A stretch of 64,000 nucleotides of DNA from Curtobacterium sp. MCBA15_012 (GCF_001864935.2 NZ_CP126267.1:2356001-2420000); one strand, 5' to 3'. Shown: positions 9,105 to 18,492, counted from the first letter of the stretch. Notes: generated from the letters alone by a model not told the origin. Translations and numbers: made by a program.

Positions 9105-9968
9105 TCAGCGGCCGAGGAGTCGACGCAGGTACACGCCGTACCCGCTCTTGACCAGCGGCGCGGCGATCTGCGCGAGCGCGTCGTCGTCGATCCAGCCGTT
9201 GCGCCAGGCGATCTCCTCGATGCAGCCGATCTTGCTGCCCTGGCGGTCCTCGATGACCTTGACGTACTCGGACGCCTGCATCATCGACTCGAACGTGCCG
9301 GTGTCCAGCCACGCCGTGCCACGGTCCAGGACCTGCACGCTCAGGGAGCCGTCCTCGAGGTAGCGCTCGTTGACCGTGGAGATCTCGAGCTCACCGCGCG
9401 CGCTCGGCTCGATCGTCTTCGCGATCTCGACGACGCGGTTGTCGTAGAAGTACAGACCGGGCACCGCGTAGTCGGACTTCGGCTGCTCCGGCTTCTCCTC
9501 GATGGACAGCGCGCGGAACTCGTCGTCGAACTCGACCACGCCGTACGCGGTCGGGTCGGCGACCTGGTACGCGAAGATCGTGGCACCGGCCACCTCGGTG
9601 TTCTTCCGCAGGTTCGTGCCGAGACCCGTGCCGTGGAAGATGTTGTCGCCGAGGACGAGCGCGACGCTGTCGTCGCCGATGAACTCCTCGCCGATGACGA
9701 ACGCCTGCGCGAGACCGTCGGGCGAGGGCTGGACGGCGAACTCGATCGTCATGCCGAGGTGCGAGCCGTCGCCGAGCAGGGCGCGGAACTGCTCGTTGTA
9801 CTCCGGCGTCGTGATGACCAGGACCTCGCGGATGCCCGCCATCATGAGCGTCGACAGGGGGTAGTAGATCATCGGCTTGTCGTAGATCGGCATCAGCTGC
9901 TTGCTGATGCCCTTCGTGATCGGCCAGAGACGCGTGCCGGAACCCCCGGCGAGGATGATGCCCTTCAC
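9105..9968 (-). CDS. rmlA: Glucose-1-phosphate thymidylyltransferase
   Basis: 287 residues, the usual length. The nucleotidyltransferase signature [18 protein letters not shown] is at residues 8-25, followed by the RmlA-typical [17 protein letters not shown], the active-site [19 protein letters not shown] and [15 protein letters not shown]. It makes dTDP-glucose from glucose-1-phosphate and dTTP, the first step to dTDP-L-rhamnose. It lies 10 nt downstream of rmlC on the same strand, with rmlB and rmlD divergent, so all four genes of the pathway are within 3.4 kb. Confidence 0.96.
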   Translation of the reverse strand: MKGIILAGGSGTRLWPITKGISKQLMPIYDKPMIYYPLSTLMMAGIREVLVITTPEYNEQFRALLGDGSHLGMTIEFAVQPSPDGLAQAFVIGEEFIGDDSVALVLGDNIFHGTGLGTNLRKNTEVAGATIFAYQVADPTAYGVVEFDDEFRALSIEEKPEQPKSDYAVPGLYFYDNRVVEIAKTIEPSARGELEISTVNERYLEDGSLSVQVLDRGTAWLDTGTFESMMQASEYVKVIEDRQGSKIGCIEEIAWRNGWIDDDALAQIAAPLVKSGYGVYLRRLLGR

Positions 9969-9978
9969 GGGGACCCCT

Positions 9979-10587
9979 TTACTGCTTCGTCCGGAGGGAC
10001 TCGGTGTACGCGACGCACTCCTCGTACGTCGGAAGCAGGCCCTGCTCGGCGGCCTGCTCGAGCGTCGGTGCGCTCGTGTCCTTCTCGGACAGGACGGGCT
10101 CGCCGATGCCGCTCGGGAGCTCGAGACCGACGGTCGGGTCGAGGATGCTGATCCCCTTCTCGCGCTGCGGGTCGTAGTGGGCGCTGACGAGGTAGTTGAC
10201 CGTGGACTGGTCCTCGAGGGCGACGATCGCGTGACCGAGGCCCTCGGACAGGTACACCGCCCGGCGGTCGACGTCGTCGATGCGCACGGAGTCCCACTGG
10301 CCGAACGTCGGCGAGCCGACCCGGATGTCGACGATGTAGTCGATGAACGCCCCGCGGACGGCCGTGACGTACTTCGCCTGGCTCGGCGCGACGAGCGCGT
10401 AGTGGATCCCGCGCGCGACCCCGCGCGCCGAGATCGACATGTTCACCTGGCGGAGGTCGAGCGGGTGTCCCACGGTGTCCTCCAGCACGTCGGCACGGTA
10501 CGCCTCGAGGAAGGCCCCCCGTGCGTCGCCGTGCTGGACGGGGGTGAACTCCCACGCGCCTTGGATCTTCAGTTCGCGGATCTGCAC
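9979..10587 (-). CDS. rmlC: dTDP-4-dehydrorhamnose 3,5-epimerase
   Basis: 202 residues of a cupin-type epimerase. The catalytic histidine lies in [19 protein letters not shown], with [11 protein letters not shown] before it and [36 protein letters not shown] and [15 protein letters not shown] after it, all as in actinobacterial RmlC. The family's usual RGLHF is RGIHY here, a conservative change. GTG 10587 has TAGGGT at 10594-10599, so the mRNA is probably leaderless. It converts dTDP-4-keto-6-deoxyglucose to the lyxo isomer. Confidence 0.94.
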   Translation of the reverse strand: MQIRELKIQGAWEFTPVQHGDARGAFLEAYRADVLEDTVGHPLDLRQVNMSISARGVARGIHYALVAPSQAKYVTAVRGAFIDYIVDIRVGSPTFGQWDSVRIDDVDRRAVYLSEGLGHAIVALEDQSTVNYLVSAHYDPQREKGISILDPTVGLELPSGIGEPVLSEKDTSAPTLEQAAEQGLLPTYEECVAYTESLRTKQ

Positions 10588-10593
10588 CCGGAC

Positions 10594-10599
10594 ACCCTA
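10594..10599 (-). promoter_or_regulatory. -10 box for rmlC-rmlA, leaderless
   Basis: TAGGGT on the minus strand ends 6 nt before the GTG of rmlC. Confidence 0.5.
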
Positions 10600-10631
10600 G
10601 CAACCGGCCGTCGGTGCGGACACGCTCCCGC

Positions 10632-10637
10632 TAGACT
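10632..10637 (+). promoter_or_regulatory. -10 box for rmlB-rmlD
   Basis: TAGACT on the plus strand in the 91-nt divergent intergenic region. The leader to rmlB at 10679 is about 35 nt and contains TTAGGAAC as a ribosome site. Confidence 0.45.
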
Positions 10638-10678
10638 GCCCGCCGACCGTCGAACCGATCACTGTTAGGAACAAGCGC

Positions 10679-11665
10679 GTGAAGATCCTCGTCACCGGAG
10701 GGGCCGGCTTCATCGGCTCGAACTTCGTCCGCAGAACCCTCGAGGACGCCTACGCCGGCCTCGAAGGGGCCGAGGTCGTCGTCTACGACGCCCTGACCTA
10801 CTCGGGCAACCTCGAGAACCTGGCACCGGTGGCCGACTCGCCGCGCTACTCCTTCGTGCAGGGCGACATCCGCGACGCCGCGAAGCTCGACGAGGTCGTC
10901 CCGACCGTCGACGCGATCGTGCACTTCGCCGCCGAGTCGCACGTCGACCGCTCGGTCCGCGACTCCGGCATCTTCGTCGAGACGAACGTCGTCGGCACCC
11001 AGCGTCTGCTCGACGCGGCGCTGCGCCACGGCACGGAGCGCTTCGTGCACGTCTCCACCGACGAGGTCTACGGCTCGATCAGCGAGGGCTCGTGGGACGA
11101 GGAGCGCCCGCTCGAGCCGAACTCGCCGTACTCGGCATCGAAGGCCGGCAGCGACCTGCTCGCGCGGAGCTACCACCGCACCCACGGGCTGAACCTCTCG
11201 ATCACGCGCTGCTCGAACAACTACGGGCCGTACCACTTCCCCGAGAAGGTCATCCCGCTCTTCGTGACGAACCTGATCGACGACCGCCACGTGCCGCTCT
11301 ACGGCGAGGGCGACAACATCCGCGACTGGCTGCACGTCGACGACCACACGCGTGGCATCGCGATGGTGCTCACCCGCGGTCGCGCCGGCGAGATCTACAA
11401 CATCGGCGGCGGCACCGAGCTGACGAACAAGGAGCTCACCCAGCTGCTCCTCGACGCCACCGGCAAGGACTGGTCGTACGTCGACCGCGTCCAGGACCGC
11501 CTCGGTCACGACCTCCGCTACTCGGTCGACATCTCGAAGATCCAGGCCGAGCTCGGCTACGAGCCGCAGGTGCCCTTCGAGCAGGGCCTCGCGGACGTCG
11601 TGCAGTGGTACCGCGACAACCGTTCGTGGTGGGAGCCGCTGAAGGAGCGGGCCGCGCTCGCGTGA
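10679..11665 (+). CDS. rmlB: dTDP-glucose 4,6-dehydratase
   Basis: 328 residues of an extended short-chain dehydrogenase. NAD-binding TGGAGFIGSNFVRR is at 6-19, then HFAAESHVDRSV, the active-site STDEVYG and YSASKAGSDLLARSY (catalytic Tyr/Lys), and RCSNNYGPYHFPEKVIPLF. It makes dTDP-4-keto-6-deoxyglucose. GTG start with TTAGGA 9 nt upstream. The stop overlaps a GTG start of rmlD. Confidence 0.96.
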   Translation: MKILVTGGAGFIGSNFVRRTLEDAYAGLEGAEVVVYDALTYSGNLENLAPVADSPRYSFVQGDIRDAAKLDEVVPTVDAIVHFAAESHVDRSVRDSGIFVETNVVGTQRLLDAALRHGTERFVHVSTDEVYGSISEGSWDEERPLEPNSPYSASKAGSDLLARSYHRTHGLNLSITRCSNNYGPYHFPEKVIPLFVTNLIDDRHVPLYGEGDNIRDWLHVDDHTRGIAMVLTRGRAGEIYNIGGGTELTNKELTQLLLDATGKDWSYVDRVQDRLGHDLRYSVDISKIQAELGYEPQVPFEQGLADVVQWYRDNRSWWEPLKERAALA

Positions 11666-12531
11666 GCCGGACCGACACCATGACCCGGTACCTCATCACC
11701 GGCGCGAGCGGCATGCTCGGCCAGGACCTGCAGCACGCCCTCGCGGGTGAGTCGGTGACGGCCCTCGGCCGGGCCGACCTGGACGTCACCGACGCGGACG
11801 CGGTCGACGCGGCCGTCGCCGGGCACGACGTCGTCATCAACTCGGCCGCGTACACCAAGGTGGACGACGCCGAGACGCACGAGGACGACGCGCACGCGGT
11901 GAACGCCACCGGGCCCGAGCTGCTCGCCCGTGCGGCGGTGCGACACGGTGCGCGACTGATCACCGTGTCGACCGACTACGTCTTCGACGGCCACGGCACC
12001 GCGCCCTACGCCGAGGACGCGCCGACCGACCCGATCAACGCCTACGGCCGTACCAAGGCCGACGGCGAGCGCCTGGTGCGCGAGATCGCACCGGACTCGT
12101 CGTACGTCGTGCGGACCGCGTGGATCTACGGCGCGCACGGGCCGAACTTCGCCGCGACGATGCTCCGGCTCGCCGCCTCGCACGAGACCGTCAGCGTCGT
12201 GACCGACCAGGTCGGGCAGCCGACGTGGACCGGCGACCTCGCGGCCCGGATCGTCGAGCTCGCCCGCTCGGACGCTCCCGCCGGGATCTACCACGGCACG
12301 AACGCGGGCCAGGCGTCCTGGTTCGACTTCACCCGGGCGATCTTCGCCGAGAACGGTCTGGACCCGGAGCGCGTGCTGCCGACCGACAGCGGCGCCTTCG
12401 TGCGTCCCGCCGCCCGGCCCGCGTACAGCGTCCTCGGGCACGAGGGCTGGGCGCGTGCGGGCATGGCACCGATGCGCGACTGGCGCGAGGCACTGACCGC
12501 GGCCGTCCAGGCCGGCGCGCTCAGCCGCTGA
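11662..12531 (+). CDS. rmlD: dTDP-4-dehydrorhamnose reductase
   Basis: 289 residues if read from the GTG that overlaps the rmlB stop (GTGA); ATG 11680 (MTRYLITGASGMLGQDL) is the alternative and gives 283. The Rossmann motif TGASGMLGQDLQHAL, the substrate loop NSAAYTKVDDAE, STDYVFDGHG and the catalytic YGRTKADGE identify RmlD, which reduces the keto sugar to dTDP-L-rhamnose with NAD(P)H. Length is typical. Its tight coupling to rmlB supports the upstream start. Confidence 0.94.
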   Translation: MSRTDTMTRYLITGASGMLGQDLQHALAGESVTALGRADLDVTDADAVDAAVAGHDVVINSAAYTKVDDAETHEDDAHAVNATGPELLARAAVRHGARLITVSTDYVFDGHGTAPYAEDAPTDPINAYGRTKADGERLVREIAPDSSYVVRTAWIYGAHGPNFAATMLRLAASHETVSVVTDQVGQPTWTGDLAARIVELARSDAPAGIYHGTNAGQASWFDFTRAIFAENGLDPERVLPTDSGAFVRPAARPAYSVLGHEGWARAGMAPMRDWREALTAAVQAGALSR

Positions 12532-12540
12532 CCGACCCGT

Positions 12541-12571
12541 ACCCGGCCCGTCGCCGCGCGACGGGCCGGGT
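12541..12571 (+). terminator. Terminator of the rmlBD operon
   Basis: A perfect 14-bp stem (ACCCGGCCCGTCGC 12541-12554 and complement 12558-12571) with a 3-nt loop starts 9 nt after the rmlD stop. Confidence 0.75.
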
Positions 12572-12672
12572 GCACCCCGCGACCCGGCCCCGAGCCTCCA
12601 GACCGCCCCTGGTAGTGTCGGGGCCCGACGGGCCGCGCCGCCGGTCGGTCCGCCCCGGAAGGAACCACCCGA

Positions 12673-13815
12673 ATGACGACCCTCCGCATGATCGTGGACC
12701 AGGTGATCGCCCCGGTCCCCGGCGGGATCGGCCGCTACGCGGAGGAACTCACCCGGCAGCTCATCGCCACCGCACCGTCCGGCTGCGAGGTCGAGGGCAT
12801 CGTGTCCGCGTGCTCGCCGGCCGACCTCGAGCGCATCACGACGCTGCTCCCCGGGCTGACCGAGCTGCAGCGGCTCGCGCTCCCCCGCCGCGAGCTCTCG
12901 CTGGCGTGGCAGGCCGGGATCGTCGGCTCCGCCGCGCAGGGCCTGGTGCACGCGCCGAGCGTGCTCGCTCCCCTCGTCCGGCACGACCGCGTGGCCGAGC
13001 CCGGCCGACAGGTCGTCGTCACGGTGCACGACACGGTGCCGTGGACGCACCCCGAGACGCTCACGCCCCGCGGCGTGCACTTCCACAAGGCGATGGTGCA
13101 CCGTGCGTGGAAGCACGCCGACGCCGTCGTCGTGCCGACCCACGCGGTCGCCGCAGCCCTCAACGAGATCCGGCGCTTCGACGACCGCCTCCGGGTGATC
13201 GGCGGCGCCCCGAGCCCGCGACTGCAGGTGCCCGTCGACGCCGACGTGCGCGCCGAGCGCCTCGGGCTCCCGGAGCGCTACGTGCTCGCGGTCGGGACGC
13301 TCGAACCGCGCAAGGGCCTCCGGCACCTGATCACCGCCATGGCCCACCCGGACGCACCCTCGGACGTGCCGCTCGTCATCGCCGGGCCGGACGGCTGGGG
13401 CGACGTCGACGTGTACGGGCTCGCCGAGGCGGCGGGGCTCCCCCGCGAGCGCCTGCTCGTGCTCGGCCGGCTGTCGGACGCCGACCTCGCCGTCGCCTAC
13501 GACCGGGCAACGGTGTTCGTGTTCCCGAGCCTCGCCGAGGGGTTCGGCCTGCCGGTCATCGAGGCGATGCACTTCGGCACCCCGGTCGTGCACTCGGACG
13601 ACCCCGCGGTGCGCGAGGTCGCCGCGGACGCGGGCGTCACCGTCGAGCGGGACCCGCTGGACTCCTACCCGGAGCGGCTCGCCCAGGCGGTCTACCAGGT
13701 CGTCAGCGACCGGGTGCTCGCGGACCGGATGGCGATCGCCGGGCCGGACCGGGCGCGCATGTACGACTGGCGGGACAGCGCCGTCGCGACCTGGCAGCTG
13801 CACGCGGACCTGTAG
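12673..13815 (+). CDS. GT4-family glycosyltransferase
   Basis: 380 residues. Recognisable parts: PGGIGRYAEELTRQL near residue 16, VHDTVPWTHPETLTPRG, VGTLEPRKGLRHLITAM and FPSLAEGFGLPVIEAMHFGTPVVHSDDPAVREV. It is a retaining GT-B enzyme of the same broad type as the gene at 7044-8165 and probably adds a sugar to the same polysaccharide. ATG 12673 has GGAAGGA 9-15 nt upstream and TAGTGT at 12613-12618 as a possible -10 box. Donor unknown. Confidence 0.88.
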   Translation: MTTLRMIVDQVIAPVPGGIGRYAEELTRQLIATAPSGCEVEGIVSACSPADLERITTLLPGLTELQRLALPRRELSLAWQAGIVGSAAQGLVHAPSVLAPLVRHDRVAEPGRQVVVTVHDTVPWTHPETLTPRGVHFHKAMVHRAWKHADAVVVPTHAVAAALNEIRRFDDRLRVIGGAPSPRLQVPVDADVRAERLGLPERYVLAVGTLEPRKGLRHLITAMAHPDAPSDVPLVIAGPDGWGDVDVYGLAEAAGLPRERLLVLGRLSDADLAVAYDRATVFVFPSLAEGFGLPVIEAMHFGTPVVHSDDPAVREVAADAGVTVERDPLDSYPERLAQAVYQVVSDRVLADRMAIAGPDRARMYDWRDSAVATWQLHADL

Positions 13816-14034
13816 GCGCGCCGACCGCTCGGTGCGCGGACGCGCCGGCGCGGTCGCTCCTGCGGACGCTCCGTCCGGTGGTCGCCCCTGCGGCGGACGG
13901 TCTGTCTGGTGGTCACCGGGTCCCGGCCGGGAGGCGCGGGGCGGCCCCGCCGTGCGGCCTGCGCCCGGTGGGCGGTCACCCGGTGCCCGATCGCGACGGT
14001 GGCGAGCGGTGCCCGGTGCGGGACCGGCCCGCCG
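13816..14034. other. Intergenic region with a GGGAGGCGCG repeat core
   Basis: 219 bp between convergent genes. It holds one GGGAGGCGCG core (13929-13938) in a GC-only context that can fold imperfectly (GCGGGGC/GCCCCGC), and a degenerate repeat of GGTGGTCGCC/GGTGGTCACC. No open frame with normal codon use is seen. Confidence 0.5.
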
Positions 14035-14541
14035 TCAGAGCGCGTCGCGCAGGCGGGCGGCCTTCTCCTCGACGAGCTGCTCGAGTTCCGCAGCGTGTTC
14101 GGCGAGGCGCTCCGCGACGGCGGGGTCCGACGACCCGATGATGCGCGCCGCCAGCAGACCGGCGTTCGCAGCCCCGTTGATCGCGACCGTGGCGACCGGG
14201 ATCCCGGCCGGCATCTGCACGATCGACAGCAGCGAGTCGAGGCCGTCGAGGCGTGCCAGCTGCACCGGCACGCCGATCACGGGCAGGGTCGTCATCGAGG
14301 CCACCATGCCGGGCAGGTGTGCGGCACCCCCGGCCCCGGCGATCACGACGCGGATCCCCCGGCCGGCGGCGGCCCGGGCGAACCGGACCATCTTGTCGGG
14401 GGTCCGGTGTGCCGAGACGACGTCCGCCTCGAACGGGATGCCGAGCTGGTCGAGGGTGTCCGCGGCGGCCCGCATGGTGGGCCAGTCCGAGTCGGAACCC
14501 ATGATGATGGAGACGAGGGGGGCGGCTGCGCTTCCGGTCAC
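14035..14541 (-). CDS. purE: N5-carboxyaminoimidazole ribonucleotide mutase
   Basis: 168 residues. [25 protein letters not shown], the substrate loop [15 protein letters not shown] and [25 protein letters not shown] are the conserved PurE class I motifs. The enzyme converts N5-CAIR to CAIR in purine synthesis. It lies 31 nt downstream of purK on the same strand. Its GTG at 14541 has TAGGCT at 14548-14553 with a 6-nt gap, so it may also be transcribed by itself as a leaderless message. Confidence 0.96.
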   Translation of the reverse strand: MTGSAAAPLVSIIMGSDSDWPTMRAAADTLDQLGIPFEADVVSAHRTPDKMVRFARAAAGRGIRVVIAGAGGAAHLPGMVASMTTLPVIGVPVQLARLDGLDSLLSIVQMPAGIPVATVAINGAANAGLLAARIIGSSDPAVAERLAEHAAELEQLVEEKAARLRDAL

Positions 14542-14547
14542 GGCACG

Positions 14548-14553
14548 AGCCTA
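14548..14553 (-). promoter_or_regulatory. -10 box for purE, leaderless
   Basis: TAGGCT on the minus strand, 6 nt before the GTG start; it lies in the short purK-purE gap. Confidence 0.45.
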
Positions 14554-14572
14554 GCCGAGCGCCCCGGCCGGC

Positions 14573-15709
14573 TCAGTCGTCGAAGTGCGCGGCGGCCGAG
14601 CGCGCCCGGTAGACGACGTCCTCGAGGTCGTCACCGAGCACCGTCACGTGACCGATCTTGCGGCCGGGCCGCGGCTCCTTGCCGTAGAAGTGGTACTTCG
14701 CCTCCGGGAAGGCGGCCAGCGCTGCCGGGTAGCGCGCCGCGAGGTCGCCGTCGCCGGGCCCCCCGAGCACGTTGATCATCACGGCGGCCGGAGCATGGGC
14801 TCCCGTCGCGCCGAGCGGCAGGTCGAGCACGGCCCGCAGGTGCTGCTCGAACTGGCTCGTCGTCGCGCCGTCGATCGTCCAGTGCCCGGTGTTGTGCGGA
14901 CGCATCGCCAGCTCGTTGACCAGCAGACGGTCGTCCGCGGTCTGGAACAGTTCCACGGCGAGGACGCCGGTGACGCCGAGCTCGGTCGCGATCCGCACCG
15001 CGGTCTCCTCGGCGACGTCCGCGAGTCGCCCGGCGCTGTCCGGGGCCGGGGCGAGCACCTCGGCACAGACGCCGTCACGCTGCACGGTCTCGACGAGCGG
15101 CCAGGCGACGACCTCGCCGGACGGGCGACGGGCGACGGACTGCGCGAGTTCCCGGGTGAAGGGCACGAGCTCCTCGACGAGCAGGGCCTGGTCACCGGCG
15201 GCCTCCGCGACCGCGACGAACCAGTCGGCGACGTCGGCGGGGTCCGAGACGACCCGGACGCCCTTGCCGTCGTAGCCCCCGCGCGGGGTCTTCACCACGG
15301 CACGACCCCCGTGGTCGGCCAGGAACCGGCCGAGCTCCTCGGCGTCGTGCACCGCTGCCCAGTCCGGCACGGCGATCCCGAGGTCGCTGAGGCGACGGCG
15401 CATCACGATCTTGTCCTGTGCGACCGCGAGCGGTGCCGGTCCGGGCCGGACCGCGACGCCCGCTTCCTCGAGCCGACGCAGCACGTCCTGCGGCACGTGC
15501 TCGTGGTCGAAGGTCACGACGTCGACGTCCCGCGCGAAGGCGAGCACGGTCTCGGCGTCGTGGTAGTCGCCCTCGGCGGTCGCCGCGATGGCCGCCGACA
15601 TGCCCGGCCCCTCGGCGAGCACCCGGATGTCGATGCCCAGCTCCACGGCGGCCGGCACCATCATCCGTGCCAGCTGACCTCCACCGATGACCCCGACCCG
15701 CAACGCCAT
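14573..15709 (-). CDS. purK: N5-carboxyaminoimidazole ribonucleotide synthase
   Basis: 378 residues of an ATP-grasp enzyme. VGVIGGGQLARMMVPAAVELGI opens the protein; VVKTPRGGYDGKGVRVV is the ATP-binding loop; LLVNELAMRPHNTGHWTIDGATTSQFEQHLRA is the catalytic carboxylate region. It carboxylates AIR using ATP and bicarbonate. ATG 15709 has GGAAGGAA 8-15 nt upstream. purK and purE form an operon placed inside the polysaccharide region, as in many Microbacteriaceae. Confidence 0.95.
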   Translation of the reverse strand: MALRVGVIGGGQLARMMVPAAVELGIDIRVLAEGPGMSAAIAATAEGDYHDAETVLAFARDVDVVTFDHEHVPQDVLRRLEEAGVAVRPGPAPLAVAQDKIVMRRRLSDLGIAVPDWAAVHDAEELGRFLADHGGRAVVKTPRGGYDGKGVRVVSDPADVADWFVAVAEAAGDQALLVEELVPFTRELAQSVARRPSGEVVAWPLVETVQRDGVCAEVLAPAPDSAGRLADVAEETAVRIATELGVTGVLAVELFQTADDRLLVNELAMRPHNTGHWTIDGATTSQFEQHLRAVLDLPLGATGAHAPAAVMINVLGGPGDGDLAARYPAALAAFPEAKYHFYGKEPRPGRKIGHVTVLGDDLEDVVYRARSAAAHFDD

Positions 15710-15757
15710 GCTGTGTGTTCCTTCCGTCGTCCCACCGTCCGGTGACAGCGGATTGTC

Positions 15758-15763
15758 TATACT
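15758..15763 (+). promoter_or_regulatory. -10 box in the purK/gtrA divergent region
   Basis: TATACT in the unusually AT-rich stretch ATTGTCTATACT (15752-15763), about 105 nt before the GtrA start. No good -35 hexamer is visible at 17 nt. Confidence 0.35.
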
Positions 15764-15866
15764 GGGCAGCTGTTGTCCACGCCCGGTCGGGCGCGGACCG
15801 ACCGGCAGACCCGGACAGGCCGTACCCTGCACGGTCTGCGACAACTCTACGGATCTTGGAGAGACC

Positions 15867-16349
15867 TTGCGGCGACTCATTGCCCAGCTCGCACGCTTCG
15901 GCATCGTCGGCGCTGTCGGCTTCGTCGTCGACTTCGGCATCTTCAACCTGCTGCGTGCCACGGTGCTCAACCCGGACGAGGTGCACTCGGGACCCTTCTG
16001 GGCGAAGGTGATCTCGACCGTCGTCGCGATCTTCGTGAACTGGATGGGCAACCGCTACTGGACGTTCCGCGACCAGCGACGGTCGGTCGCGACCCGCGAG
16101 GGCGTGGAGTTCGTCGTGGTGTCGCTCGGCGGCATGGCCATCTCCCTCGGCTGCCTCGCGATCTCGCACTACGCCCTCGGGTTCACGTCGGCCCTCGCCG
16201 ACAACATCTCCGGCAACGTGATCGGCCTCGGTCTCGGCACCGCCTTCCGCTTCTGGCTCTACAAGGTGTGGGTGTACCACCCCGAGCGCGACGTCCAGAC
16301 CCGCGACGAGGTGGCCGCACCGCGCGACGAGGTCGTGTCCGGCAGCTGA
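15867..16349 (+). CDS. GtrA-family membrane protein
   Basis: About 160 residues from TTG 15867 (GGAGAG just upstream). Four hydrophobic segments follow the GtrA pattern: FGIVGAVGFVVDFGIFNLL, VISTVVAIFVNWMGNRYWTF, VVSLGGMAISLGCLAI and NVIGLGLGTAFRFWLYKVWVY. GtrA proteins are thought to flip or help translocate lipid-linked sugars (for example polyprenyl-phosphate sugars), and related proteins act in cell-wall arabinogalactan assembly. That fits the neighbouring glycan genes. The frame is open further upstream, so the exact start is uncertain. Confidence 0.82.
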   Translation: MRRLIAQLARFGIVGAVGFVVDFGIFNLLRATVLNPDEVHSGPFWAKVISTVVAIFVNWMGNRYWTFRDQRRSVATREGVEFVVVSLGGMAISLGCLAISHYALGFTSALADNISGNVIGLGLGTAFRFWLYKVWVYHPERDVQTRDEVAAPRDEVVSGS

Positions 16350-16443
16350 GCCGACGACCCCGCCAGGTCACGATCGTGTTCCGTCCGTCGACCCTCCGGC
16401 ACCGCGCGTGGTGCGTCCGCGCCGACGCTGCGAGGATCGGGGC

Positions 16444-17079
16444 ATGAGCCGATCCCGCCGTGTCCCGGTCCGCACCGTCCCGATCGTCGCCGCCCTCGGG
16501 CTCGGACTCGCACTGAGCCTCGGGCTCGCGGCCTGCACCGAGGGCGGGGACCCGGCCCCGAGCCGGAGCGCCGGTCAGTCGCCGGACGGCGCGGCCACCG
16601 ACGCCACCGGGCCCGACGCGACCGCGACGAGCGGCACCGGGAACGGCAGCGGCGTCGAGCACCCGGACGAGGTCGACTTCTCGAAGGTCGCGGCGCAGGG
16701 CGTCGCGGCCGCCGGCGGTGGGACGGTCGTCTCGATCGCCGGATCGGGTGACTCCTGGACGGTCGTCGTCGTCGGGCCGGACGGCTCGCAGACGCAGTCG
16801 GTCGTCTCGGCGGTCCTCGACCGCGTGACGTCCGGTCCGTTCCCGAAGCAGGTCGACGCCGCGGCGCAGGCCTCGACCGTCGCCCTCGCGGCAGCGGTGC
16901 AGACCGGTGCCGGGCCCGCGGCGGCAGCTGCCGAGGCCGCCGTGCCGGGCAGCGAGCTGCGCTCCCTGGTGCTCGGCGGGTCGACGGCCGCACCGGTGTG
17001 GACCGCGACCGTGGCCGACGGCTCGGCCACCAGCACGGTCAGCGTCGACGGGACGACCGGCACCGCGACCGTCGGCTGA
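16444..17079 (+). CDS. Secreted lipoprotein of unknown function
   Basis: 211 residues. The N-terminus is a lipoprotein signal: basic MSRSRRVPVR, a hydrophobic core, and lipobox LAAC at about 27-30. A Ser/Thr/Ala/Gly-rich linker (to about residue 72) follows, then a globular region including VVSIAGSGDSWTVVVVGPDGSQTQSVVS and VLDRVTSGPFPKQVDAAAQASTVALAAAV. I do not recognise a family; the repeated short beta-like stretches recall small peptidase-inhibitor/PepSY-like domains, but this is weak. ATG chosen for the GAGGATCGGGG upstream and correct signal length. Confidence 0.75.
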   Translation: MSRSRRVPVRTVPIVAALGLGLALSLGLAACTEGGDPAPSRSAGQSPDGAATDATGPDATATSGTGNGSGVEHPDEVDFSKVAAQGVAAAGGGTVVSIAGSGDSWTVVVVGPDGSQTQSVVSAVLDRVTSGPFPKQVDAAAQASTVALAAAVQTGAGPAAAAAEAAVPGSELRSLVLGGSTAAPVWTATVADGSATSTVSVDGTTGTATVG

Positions 17080-17172
17080 GCGGCGCCACGGCGGGCACCG
17101 GCGCCGGGCCCGGGGCGGATCCGGGCGCACGGACGGGACCGAGCACCACGGCGCCCGGGCGTCCGACCGCGC

Positions 17173-18480
17173 TCAGCGCCCCATGCCGCGGTAGGTGAAG
17201 CCCGCCGCCGTCCAGGCGTCCCGGTCCAGGCAGTTCCGCCCGTCCAGGACGATGCGCCCGGCAGCGAGCCCGGCGACGGCCTGCGGGTCGAGCGACCGGT
17301 ACGCCGCCCACTCGGTCAGCACCAGCACGGCGTCCGCGCCGGCCAGTGCGTCCTCGGCGCGCTCGACGTACCCGAGCTCCGGGCGCAGGCGGCGCGCGGT
17401 CCCGATCGCCGCCGGGTCGTGGGCGGCGACGGTGGCGCCGAGCTCGACGAGCCGCGCGGCGATGTCGAGCGCGGGCGAGTCCCGGACGTCGTCGGAGTTC
17501 GGCTTGAACGCGAGCCCGAGCACCGCGATCCGACGGCCCGCGACCGAGCCGCCGAGCAGCTCCTCAGCGAGGGTCACGACGTGCGCGCGACGCCGCAGGT
17601 TGATCGCGTCGACCTCGCCCAGGAAGGCGAGCGACTGCCCCACGCCGAGCTCGTCGGCGCGAGCCTGGAACGCGCGGATGTCCTTCGGCAGGCAGCCCCC
17701 GCCGAACCCGAGACCGGCGTTCAGGAACTTCCGGCCGATCCGGTCGTCGTGGCCGATCGCGTCGGCGAGCGCCGTCACGTCGGCCCCGGCGACCTCGGCG
17801 ATCTCGGCCATCGCGTTGATGAACGAGATCTTCGTCGCGAGGAAGGCGTTGGCGCTGATCTTCACGAGCTCGCTGGTCGGCAGGTCGACCACGAGCCGCG
17901 GGATGCCGGCGGCGAGCGCCCGGGCGTACACCTCGTCGAGCACCGCGACCGCGCGCTGCCCGGCCTCGCCGGCGGGCACGCCGTACACGAAGCGGTCCGG
18001 CGTGATCGTGTCCTGGACCGCGAAGCCCTCGCGGAGGAACTCCGGGTTCCAGACGAGCGTCGCCTCGGGCTGCACCGCACGGACGCGCTCGGCGAGCCGC
18101 GCGGCGGTCCCGACGGGCACCGTGGACTTGCCGACGACCAGGTCGCCCGGCGCGAGGTGCGGCAGGAGCCCGGTCACGGCGGCGTCGACGTAGGTGAGGT
18201 CCGCGGCACCGCTCGGCCCCTGCGGGGTCCCCACCGCCAGGAAGTGCACCCGGGCGCCCGCGACGCGGGACGGGTCGGTCGTGAACTCGATCCGGCCGGA
18301 GGCCAGGGCCTCGGCGAGGGTCTCGGGCAGTCCGGGCTCGAAGAACGGGGCGTCACCCGCTGCGAGCCGTCCGATCTTGTCCGGGTCGACGTCGAGCGCG
18401 ACGACCTCGTGTCCGAGCTTGGCCATGGAGGCGGCGTGCACGGCACCGAGGTACCCGCAGCCGATGACGGAGATGCGCAC
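17173..18480 (-). CDS. ugd: UDP-glucose 6-dehydrogenase
   Basis: 435 residues. NAD-binding ISVIGCGYLGAVHAASMAKLGHEV is at the N-terminus; the catalytic cysteine is Cys263 in LGFGGGCLPKDIRAF; the C-terminal UDP-binding domain has GLAFKPNSDDVRDSPAL. It oxidises UDP-glucose to UDP-glucuronate, supplying acidic sugar to surface polysaccharide. GTG 18480 is preceded by TACCGT (18487-18492) with a 6-nt gap, so the message is probably leaderless. Confidence 0.94.
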   Translation of the reverse strand: MRISVIGCGYLGAVHAASMAKLGHEVVALDVDPDKIGRLAAGDAPFFEPGLPETLAEALASGRIEFTTDPSRVAGARVHFLAVGTPQGPSGAADLTYVDAAVTGLLPHLAPGDLVVGKSTVPVGTAARLAERVRAVQPEATLVWNPEFLREGFAVQDTITPDRFVYGVPAGEAGQRAVAVLDEVYARALAAGIPRLVVDLPTSELVKISANAFLATKISFINAMAEIAEVAGADVTALADAIGHDDRIGRKFLNAGLGFGGGCLPKDIRAFQARADELGVGQSLAFLGEVDAINLRRRAHVVTLAEELLGGSVAGRRIAVLGLAFKPNSDDVRDSPALDIAARLVELGATVAAHDPAAIGTARRLRPELGYVERAEDALAGADAVLVLTEWAAYRSLDPQAVAGLAAGRIVLDGRNCLDRDAWTAAGFTYRGMGR

Positions 18481-18486
18481 GGGACG

Positions 18487-18492
18487 ACGGTA
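18487..18492 (-). promoter_or_regulatory. -10 box for ugd, leaderless
   Basis: TACCGT on the minus strand, 6 nt from the GTG. Confidence 0.4.
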
